Shown here: in pieces, positions 36,261-44,570 of the stretch | Position numbering within the stretch: the stretch's first letter is position 1 | Layout of the letters: each line of letters starts with the position of its first letter | Notes under the pieces: generated by a model | The model's input: only the letters and a program-made list of their open reading frames with translations | Told to the model about the DNA's origin: nothing | The model's database searches: none | Source of the DNA: Bacteroidetes bacterium B1(2017) | GTDB lineage: Bacteria > Bacteroidota > Bacteroidia > UKL13-3 | Assembly: GCA_002256395.1 (NCBI GenBank) | Contig: NKJG01000001.1 | Span: 310,001 to 374,000, forward strand | Reading direction: 5' to 3' | Length of the DNA stretch: 64,000 nt | Made by a program: the position numbers and the translations under genes

Positions 36261-38417
36261 ATGCCCAATAAAATCCTCTTCCTACTTCTATTTTGGTATT
36301 CAAGCACCTTCGCTCAAAACGCGCAATTTGTAAATGTTTTTATTGGAACCGATGGAACAGGACATACGTTCCCTGGGCCTTCTATGCCTTTTGGAATGGT
36401 TCAACCTGGGCCCGATACCAGAGACTATGGCTGGAACCATACAAGTGGGTATCAATACCAAGATACCTTGGTGCTAGGCTTTTCGCAAACTCGCTTAAAC
36501 GGAACAGGTATCAATGAAATGGGCGACGTTTTACTTCTTCCCATAAATCCTAAAAAAGAAAAACTTAAAAATGCTTACTATAAGGAAAGCGAAATTGGAA
36601 AGGTAGGATACTATGCCTTAACAAAAAAAGATGATGTAAAAGTAGAACTCACCTGCTCAGAAAGAGTGGCGTTTCATCAATATACGTTCCCCGAAAATGA
36701 GGCACAAGTAATGGTAGATTTGCAACATGGATTGCGCTTTGCCTTTGACGAAAGCCATCATAAGGGATTAGTTATTGAAAGTGAGGTAAAAATTGAAAAC
36801 AACCATACTATTTCTGGTTATTGCTCCACTCAAAATTGGGTAAATAGAAAATACTTTTTCTCCATAAGCTTTGATCAATCCTTTGTAAAATCAACTCTTC
36901 TTAAAAGGAAAAATAATGAGAAAGCGCCAAGATATATTCTTGATTTTTTGCTATCAAATAATAAAAAACTAAACGTTAAAATTGCCTTGTCGTCTGTTTC
37001 TGTTGAGGGTGCCAAACTAAATATGACAGCGGAAATACCATCTTGGGATTTTGAAAAAGTGGCTCGACAAAACCTCAATACATGGGAAAGGTATTTAAAT
37101 AGAATTACAATTGAAGCACCCCAAAAACAGAAAGAAATATTCTATACTTCGCTTTACCATCTATTTTTACAACCATCCAATATAGCCGATGTGGATGGAA
37201 AATACAGAGGCGTGGATGATAAAATTAATACTGCCCCAAATAAAGAATACTACTCTACCCTATCTATTTGGGATATCTATAGAGGAGCTTTTCCACTCTT
37301 ACAAATTATTGCTCCCGAAAAAATTGATGGCATTATTCAATCCATGCTTATCCATCATAAAGCAAAAGGGTTTTTACCCATTTGGACAGCTTGGGGACAA
37401 GATAATTATTGCATGATAGGCAACCATGCCATACCTATGATTTTAAGTGCCTACCAAAATGGCTTTCATGGGTTTGATGCTAACGAAGCTTTTCAAGCAA
37501 TGGTGAAAACATCTACAAAATCTCACATCAATTCTAACTGGGAATTGTATACTCAATACAGATATTATCCATTTGATAAAATAGACAATGAAGCCGTTTC
37601 AAGAACCCTAGAAAGTGGATATGACGATTGGTGTGTAGCCGAAATGGCAAGAAAATTAGGCAAACAAGATATAGCAAATACCTTCTCAAAAAGAGCCGAT
37701 TTTTATCAGATTATTTATGATACTTTTAGTACCTTTTTTAGAGGAAAAGATACCAAAGGAAACTGGCGAACACCCTTTGATCCTCTTATGGCCACATCAC
37801 CCTTAAACAACCCGGGCGATTATACAGAAGCAAATGCTTGGCAATACTTTTGGACGCCTGCTCAATATGATATTTCTGGTTTAACAGAATTGTTGGGAGG
37901 CAAAGATACATTCACAAAAAAACTGAATGCGTTCTTTACTATCGAGGCATTAAACCCAAATAAGTTTTTAGGTCAAGAAGCCATGATTGGACAATATGCC
38001 CACGGCAATGAACCCAACCATCATATTATCTATTTATATGCCTATAGTAATGAACCAAAGAAAGGACAAACATACATTCATAAAGTAATTCATGATTTTC
38101 ACAACAACACTCCAAATGGCATGATTGGAAACGAGGATTGTGGTCAGATGAGTGCTTGGTACATTCTTTCCACCTTGGGTTTCTATCCCATCAATCCTGC
38201 CAATGGCGAGTTTGTTTTAGGTAGCCCACAAGTAAGGAAAGCTAGTATTCATTTGCCAAATGGAAAAACCTTCGATGTGGAAGCCCAAAATTATTCGGAG
38301 GAGAATAGTTATAATGAAACACGAATCTTGAATGGAAAAAAAATAAGCAATCCATTTGTTACCTATAAAGAAATAATAAATGGAGGTCTGTTAACTTTTG
38401 AAATGACAAATCAATAA
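36261..38417 (+). CDS. GH92-family alpha-mannosidase, exported
   Basis: The 718-residue protein has a signal peptide (1-18, ending TFAQ). The N-terminal domain shows the GH92 hallmarks FIGTDGTGHTFPGPSMPFGMVQPGPDT and GWNHTSGYQY. The catalytic domain carries SIWDIYRGAFPLL, AWGQDNYCMIGNHAIPMI and HGNEPNHHIIYLYAY; the Ca-dependent exo-acting enzymes of this family use acidic residues around GNEDCGQMSAWY. They release mannose from alpha-mannosides or N-glycans. It is cotranscribed with the T9SS cargo gene (2-bp gap) and probably with the following gene (25 bp). Confidence 0.93.
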   Translation: MPNKILFLLLFWYSSTFAQNAQFVNVFIGTDGTGHTFPGPSMPFGMVQPGPDTRDYGWNHTSGYQYQDTLVLGFSQTRLNGTGINEMGDVLLLPINPKKEKLKNAYYKESEIGKVGYYALTKKDDVKVELTCSERVAFHQYTFPENEAQVMVDLQHGLRFAFDESHHKGLVIESEVKIENNHTISGYCSTQNWVNRKYFFSISFDQSFVKSTLLKRKNNEKAPRYILDFLLSNNKKLNVKIALSSVSVEGAKLNMTAEIPSWDFEKVARQNLNTWERYLNRITIEAPQKQKEIFYTSLYHLFLQPSNIADVDGKYRGVDDKINTAPNKEYYSTLSIWDIYRGAFPLLQIIAPEKIDGIIQSMLIHHKAKGFLPIWTAWGQDNYCMIGNHAIPMILSAYQNGFHGFDANEAFQAMVKTSTKSHINSNWELYTQYRYYPFDKIDNEAVSRTLESGYDDWCVAEMARKLGKQDIANTFSKRADFYQIIYDTFSTFFRGKDTKGNWRTPFDPLMATSPLNNPGDYTEANAWQYFWTPAQYDISGLTELLGGKDTFTKKLNAFFTIEALNPNKFLGQEAMIGQYAHGNEPNHHIIYLYAYSNEPKKGQTYIHKVIHDFHNNTPNGMIGNEDCGQMSAWYILSTLGFYPINPANGEFVLGSPQVRKASIHLPNGKTFDVEAQNYSEENSYNETRILNGKKISNPFVTYKEIINGGLLTFEMTNQ

Positions 38418-38442
38418 CAGAATAACCTATTCAAAATACAAC

Positions 38443-39621
38443 ATGAAATTTAACCTACTCCTTTCACTACTCATACTTACAAATGTGGTTCTTGGTCAAA
38501 ACAAACCCTACCTATTTAGTTACCAAATAGACAGCCTATTGAGTGTTGACTCTACAAACTACAAATTTCAAACAGCCTCTTGGAACTTTTCCTTTATTGG
38601 AGACTATAAAAAATCTCTTGAAGTAAAAGACCTTCAATTTCCAAACGCTAAACCATCAACCCCAACACAAGAACAGATAGAGTATTTTAAAAAATTTAAA
38701 GCCATAGATGCACGTAAGGCCATTCTTGAAGAAGCTAAAAAAACTCAAATCCTCATTATAAACGAAGCGCATCATGTTGGCTTACATAGAGTGTACCTAG
38801 CAAGCCTATTAGAAGACCTGCATAAAATTGGCTATACCTATATTGGATTGGAAGCTTTAAGTTACGAGGATACATTATTAAATCAGCGCAAATACCCTGT
38901 TCTTAAAAGTGGATTCTATACCAAAGAGCCTTGTTTTGGAAATTTAATTAGAGAGGGCATTGAACTTGGATATACTATATTTCCATATGAACAGGTTTAT
39001 TCTGATAGTATCCAAAAAAATTTTGGGAGAGAAAAAGCGGAAGCCGTAAATGTTAAAAAGATATTGGATCAAAATCCAAAGGCCAAACTCATACTGTATT
39101 GTGGGTATGATCATGTGGCAGAAGACACCTTAAAGAATTTTATGGGCCTTCCCATGGCAGGGCAACTAAAAAAATTAACAGGTATTAATCCCTTTACCAT
39201 CGACCAAACCGCCTTAACAGAATACAAAATTGTTGGAAGTAGATATCGACAATTAATGAATGAAAAAAAGGATGTTTTATTTGTTGATTCTAATTCTACT
39301 TATTTCAATAAAGCTAGCTTTCCAAAAGCCATTGATTGCAATGTTTATCACCCTTCTTCCGAATGTATAAACGGCAGACCAACCTGGTTAAGAAGAAAGA
39401 ATACCAAATTTATCATGCTTCAAGAAAAAGTTACCATAGCCTACCCCTATCTTATAAAAATTTACCTCGCAACGGATGATATAGCTATCGCAGTTCCAAT
39501 AGATATTATTGAACTAAAATCTCCAAATGAAAAAGTAGCCTCTTTAATCCTAAAACATAAAAAACAAATAGCTATAGCTGAAAACAATAAAGGTGAACAG
39601 CAAATAATAAAATTAAACTAG
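38443..39621 (+). CDS. Exported EreA/ChaN-like fold protein, unknown function
   Basis: The 392-residue protein has a signal peptide (1-19, ending VLGQ). The central domain has LIINEAHHVGLHRVYLASLLEDLH (about 104-127), YIGLEALSYEDTL and LILYCGYDHVAED (about 216-228). This Glu-x-His-His plus C-terminal His pattern is that of the EreA/ChaN-like superfamily, found in erythromycin esterases and heme-binding ChaN. Activity here is unknown. The N- and C-terminal extensions are unrecognised. It follows the GH92 gene by 25 bp. Confidence 0.6.
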   Translation: MKFNLLLSLLILTNVVLGQNKPYLFSYQIDSLLSVDSTNYKFQTASWNFSFIGDYKKSLEVKDLQFPNAKPSTPTQEQIEYFKKFKAIDARKAILEEAKKTQILIINEAHHVGLHRVYLASLLEDLHKIGYTYIGLEALSYEDTLLNQRKYPVLKSGFYTKEPCFGNLIREGIELGYTIFPYEQVYSDSIQKNFGREKAEAVNVKKILDQNPKAKLILYCGYDHVAEDTLKNFMGLPMAGQLKKLTGINPFTIDQTALTEYKIVGSRYRQLMNEKKDVLFVDSNSTYFNKASFPKAIDCNVYHPSSECINGRPTWLRRKNTKFIMLQEKVTIAYPYLIKIYLATDDIAIAVPIDIIELKSPNEKVASLILKHKKQIAIAENNKGEQQIIKLN

Positions 39622-39658
39622 TTAGCCACTCATCCTCCCAGTGCCCACTTCCCTCTTC

Positions 39659-40585
39659 TTACCTTACAACAAACTTCTCCACCATTTCAGAGTAATTCAA
39701 AAACCCAAAAGTTGCTGGTATCTCACCATGATCGGCACCTTCTATTCTATGCGCCTCTTTATAGGTTCCACCATGATTTTTATACACCACCTCACCATGC
39801 GTTTTTATACTCAAGAAATTATCATTGGTTCCATGGATCCAACACAAATCTTGCTTCACTAATTTTATCTCTTCGGCATTATCAATCTTAAGATTACTTA
39901 CGTATGACCCTGGCACGTTTAGGCCTGCCGCGTCGGCTGTCATTACTGCCTCGCTGGCAAAGGGTGCTTCTAATAGTAACTTATTAGGACTCATACTTCG
40001 TGGATGTGCAGTTAATTCAGTTGCCGCAGAAGTACCCATACTAAAGCCATACATAATTAAACGTTGATTACTTAAACCTTTTGATTTTAGCCATTGCAAA
40101 GCAGCATCCACATCATTGTACAAACCTGCTTCGCTTGGCGGACCTTCAGATAATCCATAGCCTCTATAATCTACCATCAAAACTCCATAACGATGCTTAG
40201 AACCAGTGTGTGCAAGTAACTTGGCCCTTTGCCAATAAAAATCCATATGCCATTTGTTGCCATGGCAATACATAATAACCGTATCGGTGGCAATCTTATT
40301 AATATCGCCAATATATACGGCATAAATTTTATAGCTCTTCTTATCATCTGTTCCTTTCGAATCAAGGGTAAACAAATGCATCATACTATCCTGAATTTTA
40401 TAGGATTCATCTAATTTAAAATCCTGCACATTGGTATATTTATCCCACTTGTATTCAGTAATCTTATCCTCCAAATTATACAAGTTACTATCTAAACGTA
40501 AGCAAGAGCTAAGTAAAAACAATGGTACTATATAAAGTAACTTAAGTAGGTTTGAACCTAGCTGTTTTATAAGTATATTTTTCAT
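39659..40585 (-). CDS. Alpha/beta hydrolase lipoprotein
   Basis: The 308-residue protein has a lipobox (FLLSSCLRL, Cys about 27) and an alpha/beta hydrolase fold: oxyanion YCHGNKWHMDFYW, nucleophile elbow MYGFSMGTSAA (Ser in GFSMG) and catalytic His in EGADHGEIPA; DYRGYGLSEG is also typical. It resembles BAAT/serine aminopeptidase-like hydrolases; the substrate is unknown. The start MKNILIKQL at 40585 is taken because the upstream in-frame region overlaps the preceding gene and lacks a signal. It lies 1 bp from the end of the 40587 gene. Confidence 0.83.
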   Translation of the reverse strand: MKNILIKQLGSNLLKLLYIVPLFLLSSCLRLDSNLYNLEDKITEYKWDKYTNVQDFKLDESYKIQDSMMHLFTLDSKGTDDKKSYKIYAVYIGDINKIATDTVIMYCHGNKWHMDFYWQRAKLLAHTGSKHRYGVLMVDYRGYGLSEGPPSEAGLYNDVDAALQWLKSKGLSNQRLIMYGFSMGTSAATELTAHPRSMSPNKLLLEAPFASEAVMTADAAGLNVPGSYVSNLKIDNAEEIKLVKQDLCWIHGTNDNFLSIKTHGEVVYKNHGGTYKEAHRIEGADHGEIPATFGFLNYSEMVEKFVVR

Positions 40586-40586
40586 C

Positions 40587-41249
40587 TTAAAACCTCCTTG
40601 TAAATTGTAAGTAAATACCAATGGCACCCATGTGATTTGGACCAATATAATCGGCCACATTTGGTTGGTTGGGCACACCTGGTGCTACCCATTTTGTTTC
40701 TATTCCATACGACCATTTCTTAGGTGTATATTGAAATCCAATTTGCGGACTCATAAACCAATGTTTGGGTTGATCCTCGTCATGAGCGCGCAATTTGCTT
40801 AACTCAAACCAATTGCATAAACCAGCATATAAAAGTTTATTCGTACCAAATTCTTTGTGTAGGTTCACATCTAATTGAGGCCAAACTTTTGCCTTCCATT
40901 CCCATCTATCAATTGCAAAATTTATAGCAGGGTTTGCACTTATACCCAATTTAAGTTTATCAGAATAATAGAGTTCGTGGCAAACGCCAATATCTGTTTG
41001 AAACACTCCAAATGATAAGGCTGTTAAATGCAAAGAACCAAAGGCGGTGGTTTTATCACTTATTCCCTTGGCATAAAATGCACTGGTATATGGAATAGTT
41101 ATTGGCGTGCTACCCATTTTAATTAAAGGGCCTCCAAAATTTGCGCCTATGGCCTGCTCTCCTTTGGCTAAGGGCTTAATTATTCTTGTTGGCGCACAGG
41201 CATTCAACAAAAACAAACAGAATACTAGGTGGTAAATTTTTTTATTCAT
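40587..41249 (-). CDS. Outer-membrane-type lipoprotein, beta-barrel-like
   Basis: The 220-residue protein has a lipobox (LLNACAPTR, Cys18). The mature protein alternates short amphipathic strands (AIGANFGGPL, YYSDKLKLGISANPAINF, WSYGIETKWVAPG) and ends in a strand with a terminal Phe (IYLQFTRRF), as expected for an outer membrane barrel. No specific family is recognised. The next gene starts 1 bp after its stop, so the pair is one operon. Confidence 0.6.
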   Translation of the reverse strand: MNKKIYHLVFCLFLLNACAPTRIIKPLAKGEQAIGANFGGPLIKMGSTPITIPYTSAFYAKGISDKTTAFGSLHLTALSFGVFQTDIGVCHELYYSDKLKLGISANPAINFAIDRWEWKAKVWPQLDVNLHKEFGTNKLLYAGLCNWFELSKLRAHDEDQPKHWFMSPQIGFQYTPKKWSYGIETKWVAPGVPNQPNVADYIGPNHMGAIGIYLQFTRRF

Positions 41250-41316
41250 AGATCAATAAATAGGTAAAGCAATATAACAGATTCTGAAACAAAAAACATA
41301 TTTAGGGCAAATAACC

Positions 41317-41324
41317 TACCTTTG
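41317..41324 (+). promoter_or_regulatory. TAnnTTTG promoter element of the DUF1456 gene
   Basis: TACCTTTG lies 17 bp before the start codon at 41341, in the divergent gap. Confidence 0.5.
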
Positions 41325-41340
41325 TTTTACTAATTAGATT

Positions 41341-41802
41341 ATGCTAAACAACGACATCCTTAGACGACTTAGATATACCTTTGATTTAAACGACACCAAA
41401 ATGATGGAGTTATTTGCCACGGGCGGCTATGAAGCTACCAGAGCAGAAATAAGTGATTGGTTAAAAAAAGAAGAAGACACCGATTTTAAGCCGCTTTACG
41501 ACCCCATGTTGGCCGTGTTCTTAAATGGTTTTATTACTAAAAATAGAGGCAAGAAAGAAGGTGAAGAACCTAAGCCCGAAAAGAAACTCAATAACAATAT
41601 CATCTTTAGAAAACTTAAGATTGCTCTGAACCTAAAGGATGAAGATATTCTAGCCATACTTGCTCTTGCCGATTTTCAATTTGGAAAACATGAACTAAGT
41701 GCCTTTTTTAGAAAACCAGAACAGGATCAGTATAGACCTTGCAAAGACCAAATTCTTAGAAACTTCCTGCATGGTCTTCAACTAAAATATAAGAAAGAAT
41801 AG
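41341..41802 (+). CDS. DUF1456 protein, copy 1 (YehS-like)
   Basis: The 153-residue cytoplasmic protein is built of two homologous halves: NDILRRLRYTFDLNDTKMME (about 3-22) ending FLNGF, and NNIIFRKLKIALNLKDEDIL (about 83-102) ending FLHGL. This internal duplication is the DUF1456/YehS pattern. The function is unknown. A second copy lies 1.2 kb downstream. The linker KNRGKKEGEEPKPEKK is charged. Confidence 0.85.
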   Translation: MLNNDILRRLRYTFDLNDTKMMELFATGGYEATRAEISDWLKKEEDTDFKPLYDPMLAVFLNGFITKNRGKKEGEEPKPEKKLNNNIIFRKLKIALNLKDEDILAILALADFQFGKHELSAFFRKPEQDQYRPCKDQILRNFLHGLQLKYKKE

Positions 41803-41900
41803 ACTTCCTTTCTTATTACTTCTTACAAACATTTTAAGCCTTCAGCTGGCAATTTATCCGTTTCATCGGAAATGCATATGAGTGGGCCTTGGGCAACAAG

Positions 41901-41908
41901 TACTTTTG
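41901..41908 (+). promoter_or_regulatory. TAnnTTTG promoter element of the oxidoreductase gene
   Basis: TACTTTTG lies 20 bp before the ATG at 41928 and supports that start. Confidence 0.45.
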
Positions 41909-41927
41909 TTTTAAAATAAACGTACTT

Positions 41928-42515
41928 ATGGAAACCAAGAAAAAAATTGTCGTTATAAATTGCCATCCTAATGCCGATAGCTTTTGCGATTCAATTGCAA
42001 AAACTTACATAGATGGTGCTACAGCTAAAAATACCGAAATAAAAGAGATTTGCATACGCGAGTTACAATTTAACCCTAACCTAAATTTTGGTTATCAAAA
42101 AAGAACCGAACTTGAACCAGATTTATTAGAGGCTTGGAAAAAAATTAAATGGGCAAATCATTTGGTATGGGTACACCCTGTTTGGTGGGGAGGGTTACCA
42201 GCCATTGCCAAAGGATTTATAGACAGACTTTTCTTACCTGGCATGGCATTTCAGTATAAAGAAAATTCGGTATGGTGGGATAAACTTTTGGCTGGAAAAA
42301 CAGCTCATATTATTTGCACCCTAGATCAACCATCGTGGTATTATAAACTTATGTATGCGAAACCTAGCGTGAACCAATTAAAAAAATCGACCTTAGAATT
42401 TTGTGGCGTAAAGCCTGTTAAGGTTAGCTATTTTGGACCTATCAGAAATTCGAGTTTAGAAAAAAGAAAAATCCTATTGCAAAAAATTGAAAAGCTAGGT
42501 ATACAAAACGCTTAA
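41928..42515 (+). CDS. NAD(P)H-dependent flavin oxidoreductase (flavodoxin fold)
   Basis: The 195-residue protein is of the NQO1/MdaB-like flavodoxin fold: KIVVINCHPNADSFCDSIAKTY (FMN/FAD phosphate loop), HLVWVHPVWWGGLPAIAKGFIDRLFLPG and AHIICTLDQPSWYY. It should reduce quinones or similar acceptors with NAD(P)H. A TACTTTTG promoter box is consistent with the ATG at 41928; a TTG at 41889 is rejected because it lies upstream of that box. It sits between two DUF1456 genes. Confidence 0.88.
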   Translation: METKKKIVVINCHPNADSFCDSIAKTYIDGATAKNTEIKEICIRELQFNPNLNFGYQKRTELEPDLLEAWKKIKWANHLVWVHPVWWGGLPAIAKGFIDRLFLPGMAFQYKENSVWWDKLLAGKTAHIICTLDQPSWYYKLMYAKPSVNQLKKSTLEFCGVKPVKVSYFGPIRNSSLEKRKILLQKIEKLGIQNA

Positions 42516-42538
42516 TCACTTTTTGCATAAATAAAGGC

Positions 42539-42546
42539 TATTTTTG
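42539..42546 (+). promoter_or_regulatory. TAnnTTTG promoter element of the second DUF1456 gene
   Basis: TATTTTTG lies 20 bp before the start codon at 42566, so this copy can be transcribed separately. Confidence 0.45.
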
Positions 42547-42565
42547 TCCAACACCAAACTACTAA

Positions 42566-43024
42566 ATGACCAACAACGATATTTTGAGAAGGATAAAATT
42601 GGCCTTTAATTTTGATGAAACAAAAATGCGTCAAATCTTTTCCTGTGCAGGATTTAATGTTTCGTCGGAACAAATAACAGATTGGTTCAGACCTGAGGAT
42701 GATTTAGAATTTCAAGATGTTGCCGATATTCAATTAGCTATTTTTTTAAATGGATTTATAATTGCCGAACAGGGTGCAAAAACCAAAGAAAAAATTAAAC
42801 ACGAAAAAGAGTTAACAAATAACCTAATTTTAGGAAAGCTTAAAACAGCCCTAAATTTAAAGGATGCAGAAATAATTCAGCTTTTTCAATCGGTTCAATA
42901 CACCTTGAGTCAGACAGAATTAAAGGCCCTGCTCTGTAAGCCAAATCAAGAACATTACCAACCTTGTAAAGACCAAATTTTGAAGTTATTTCTTCAAGCC
43001 ATACATACAAAATACCACACCTAA
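42566..43024 (+). CDS. DUF1456 protein, copy 2
   Basis: The 152-residue paralogue of the gene at 41341 has the same two-half build: NDILRRIKLAFNFDETKMRQIF and NNLILGKLKTALNLKDAEII. The copies are clearly diverged (SCAGFNVSSEQITDWF versus ATGGYEATRAEISDWL), so the duplication is not recent. Its own promoter box lies upstream and the photolyase gene follows after 40 bp. The function is unknown. Confidence 0.85.
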   Translation: MTNNDILRRIKLAFNFDETKMRQIFSCAGFNVSSEQITDWFRPEDDLEFQDVADIQLAIFLNGFIIAEQGAKTKEKIKHEKELTNNLILGKLKTALNLKDAEIIQLFQSVQYTLSQTELKALLCKPNQEHYQPCKDQILKLFLQAIHTKYHT

Positions 43025-43064
43025 AATAAAAAAAACAATTGGCTGCTTTGTGGGTTTATATTTC

Positions 43065-44420
43065 ATGTCAAATGCTACAGCAGTTTTTTGGTTTCGTCGC
43101 GATTTACGTTTAGAGGACAACGCAGGCCTGTATCATGCTTTAAAATCGGGTCAACAAGTATTACCGCTCTTTATTTTTGATAAAGATATTTTAGATCATC
43201 TAGAAGATAAAAGCGACAAACGATTGGCCTTTATTTATCAAGAAATTGAGCGACTTCATAAGGAACTTACTGCACTTGGTTCAGGCCTTTTGGTAAAATA
43301 TGGAAAGCCCCTAGAAGTGCTTTCAGAACTACTAAAAACGCAAACCATTCAAGCCATCTATACCAACACTGATTACGAACCTTATGCCATCAAAAGAGAT
43401 GCAGAGGTAAGGTCCTTAATAGAACAAAATAAAGGTAAATTTTACACCTATAAGGACCAATGTATTTTTGAAAAAAATGAGATTGTAAAAGATGATGGAA
43501 AACCCTATACTGTTTTTACAGCTTATTCAAGAAAATGGAAAGCGAAGCTCATAAGTAAGGAAAACTTCTTACAGGCAAATGAACCTAAATCAGCTCCAGA
43601 TTCATATTATTTTAAGAGCTATCCTACACAAATTTATTTCTCCTCCTTTATCAAAACAGTTCGGTTCGAACCTATTCCAACGCTACTAGAAATGGGCTTC
43701 AACGAGGTTGAAGGAAATTTTCCTTCAAGAGAAATTGCATCCAAAATAATTCAAATTTATACCGAGCAACGTAACTTTCCTGGCATTGATGGAACAAGCA
43801 AATTAGGTATACATTTTAGATTTGGAACTATAAGTATTAGAGCAAAAGCACGAAAAGCTTCCATGCTAAACGAAACCTTTTTAAATGAACTTATTTGGAG
43901 AGATTTTTACATGCAAATTTTGTTTCATTTCCCCTACGTTGTAGATGGTCCATTTAAACCTAAATATGCAGGTATTAACTGGCGCAATAATGAAAAAGAA
44001 TTTCAATTGTTTTGTGAAGGAAAAACAGGATATCCAATTGTAGATGCAGGCATTAGAGAACTAAATGCAACAGGCTTCATGCATAACAGAGTACGTATGA
44101 TTGTGGCTAGTTTTTTAACTAAACATCTCCTAATAGATTGGCGTTGGGGCGAAGCCTATTTTGCCAACAAATTACTCGACTTTGATTTAAGTGCAAATAA
44201 CGGCGGGTGGCAATGGGCAGCTGGCTGTGGCACCGATGCCGCTCCTTATTTTAGAGTGTTTAACCCAAGTCTACAAACGGAAAAGTTTGATAAAAACTTT
44301 ACCTATATAAAAAAATGGGTGCCAGAATGGAATACGGCCGCTTATCCGGCTCCAATTGTAAATCATGACATGGCAAGAAATCGTTGCTTAGACGCCTACA
44401 AATCAGCATTAAACGAATAA
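43065..44420 (+). CDS. phrB: Deoxyribodipyrimidine photolyase (class I CPD type)
   Basis: The 451-residue enzyme repairs UV-induced pyrimidine dimers using light and FADH. The N-terminal antenna domain starts AVFWFRRDLRLEDN. The FAD domain has TSKLGIHFRFGTISIR, LNELIWRDFYMQILFHFP, TGYPIVDAGIRELNATGFMHNRVRM and DFDLSANNGGWQWAAGCGTDAAPYFRVFNP, all conserved in class I photolyases. The ATG at 43065 is chosen over a GTG at 43050. It follows the second DUF1456 gene by 40 bp. Confidence 0.95.
   Translation: MSNATAVFWFRRDLRLEDNAGLYHALKSGQQVLPLFIFDKDILDHLEDKSDKRLAFIYQEIERLHKELTALGSGLLVKYGKPLEVLSELLKTQTIQAIYTNTDYEPYAIKRDAEVRSLIEQNKGKFYTYKDQCIFEKNEIVKDDGKPYTVFTAYSRKWKAKLISKENFLQANEPKSAPDSYYFKSYPTQIYFSSFIKTVRFEPIPTLLEMGFNEVEGNFPSREIASKIIQIYTEQRNFPGIDGTSKLGIHFRFGTISIRAKARKASMLNETFLNELIWRDFYMQILFHFPYVVDGPFKPKYAGINWRNNEKEFQLFCEGKTGYPIVDAGIRELNATGFMHNRVRMIVASFLTKHLLIDWRWGEAYFANKLLDFDLSANNGGWQWAAGCGTDAAPYFRVFNPSLQTEKFDKNFTYIKKWVPEWNTAAYPAPIVNHDMARNRCLDAYKSALNE
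43663..43672. repeat. GGTTCGAACC palindrome, copy 5
   Basis: An exact copy in phrB, read in a different frame (Arg-Phe-Glu-Pro). Confidence 0.8.
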
Positions 44421-44491
44421 GAATCCGGTATTTAAGATTCCGTTTTTAGATTTGTTTGCATTTCACAATTATTTCCCTACTATTGCATTCT

Positions 44492-44551
44492 CAATCAACT
44501 CCCCCCAAGGATTTATCGGTATCTAAATTGAAACCAGCTTCCGGTTGATTG
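44492..44551 (+). promoter_or_regulatory. rho leader with 8-bp inverted repeat
   Basis: CAATCAAC (44492-44499) and GTTGATTG (44544-44551) can pair around a C-rich, G-poor segment in the 150-nt leader, 20 nt before the start. This is compatible with Rho autoregulation, but that is inference. Confidence 0.35.
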
Positions 44552-44570
44552 ATTCATTTAAATCATTTAC

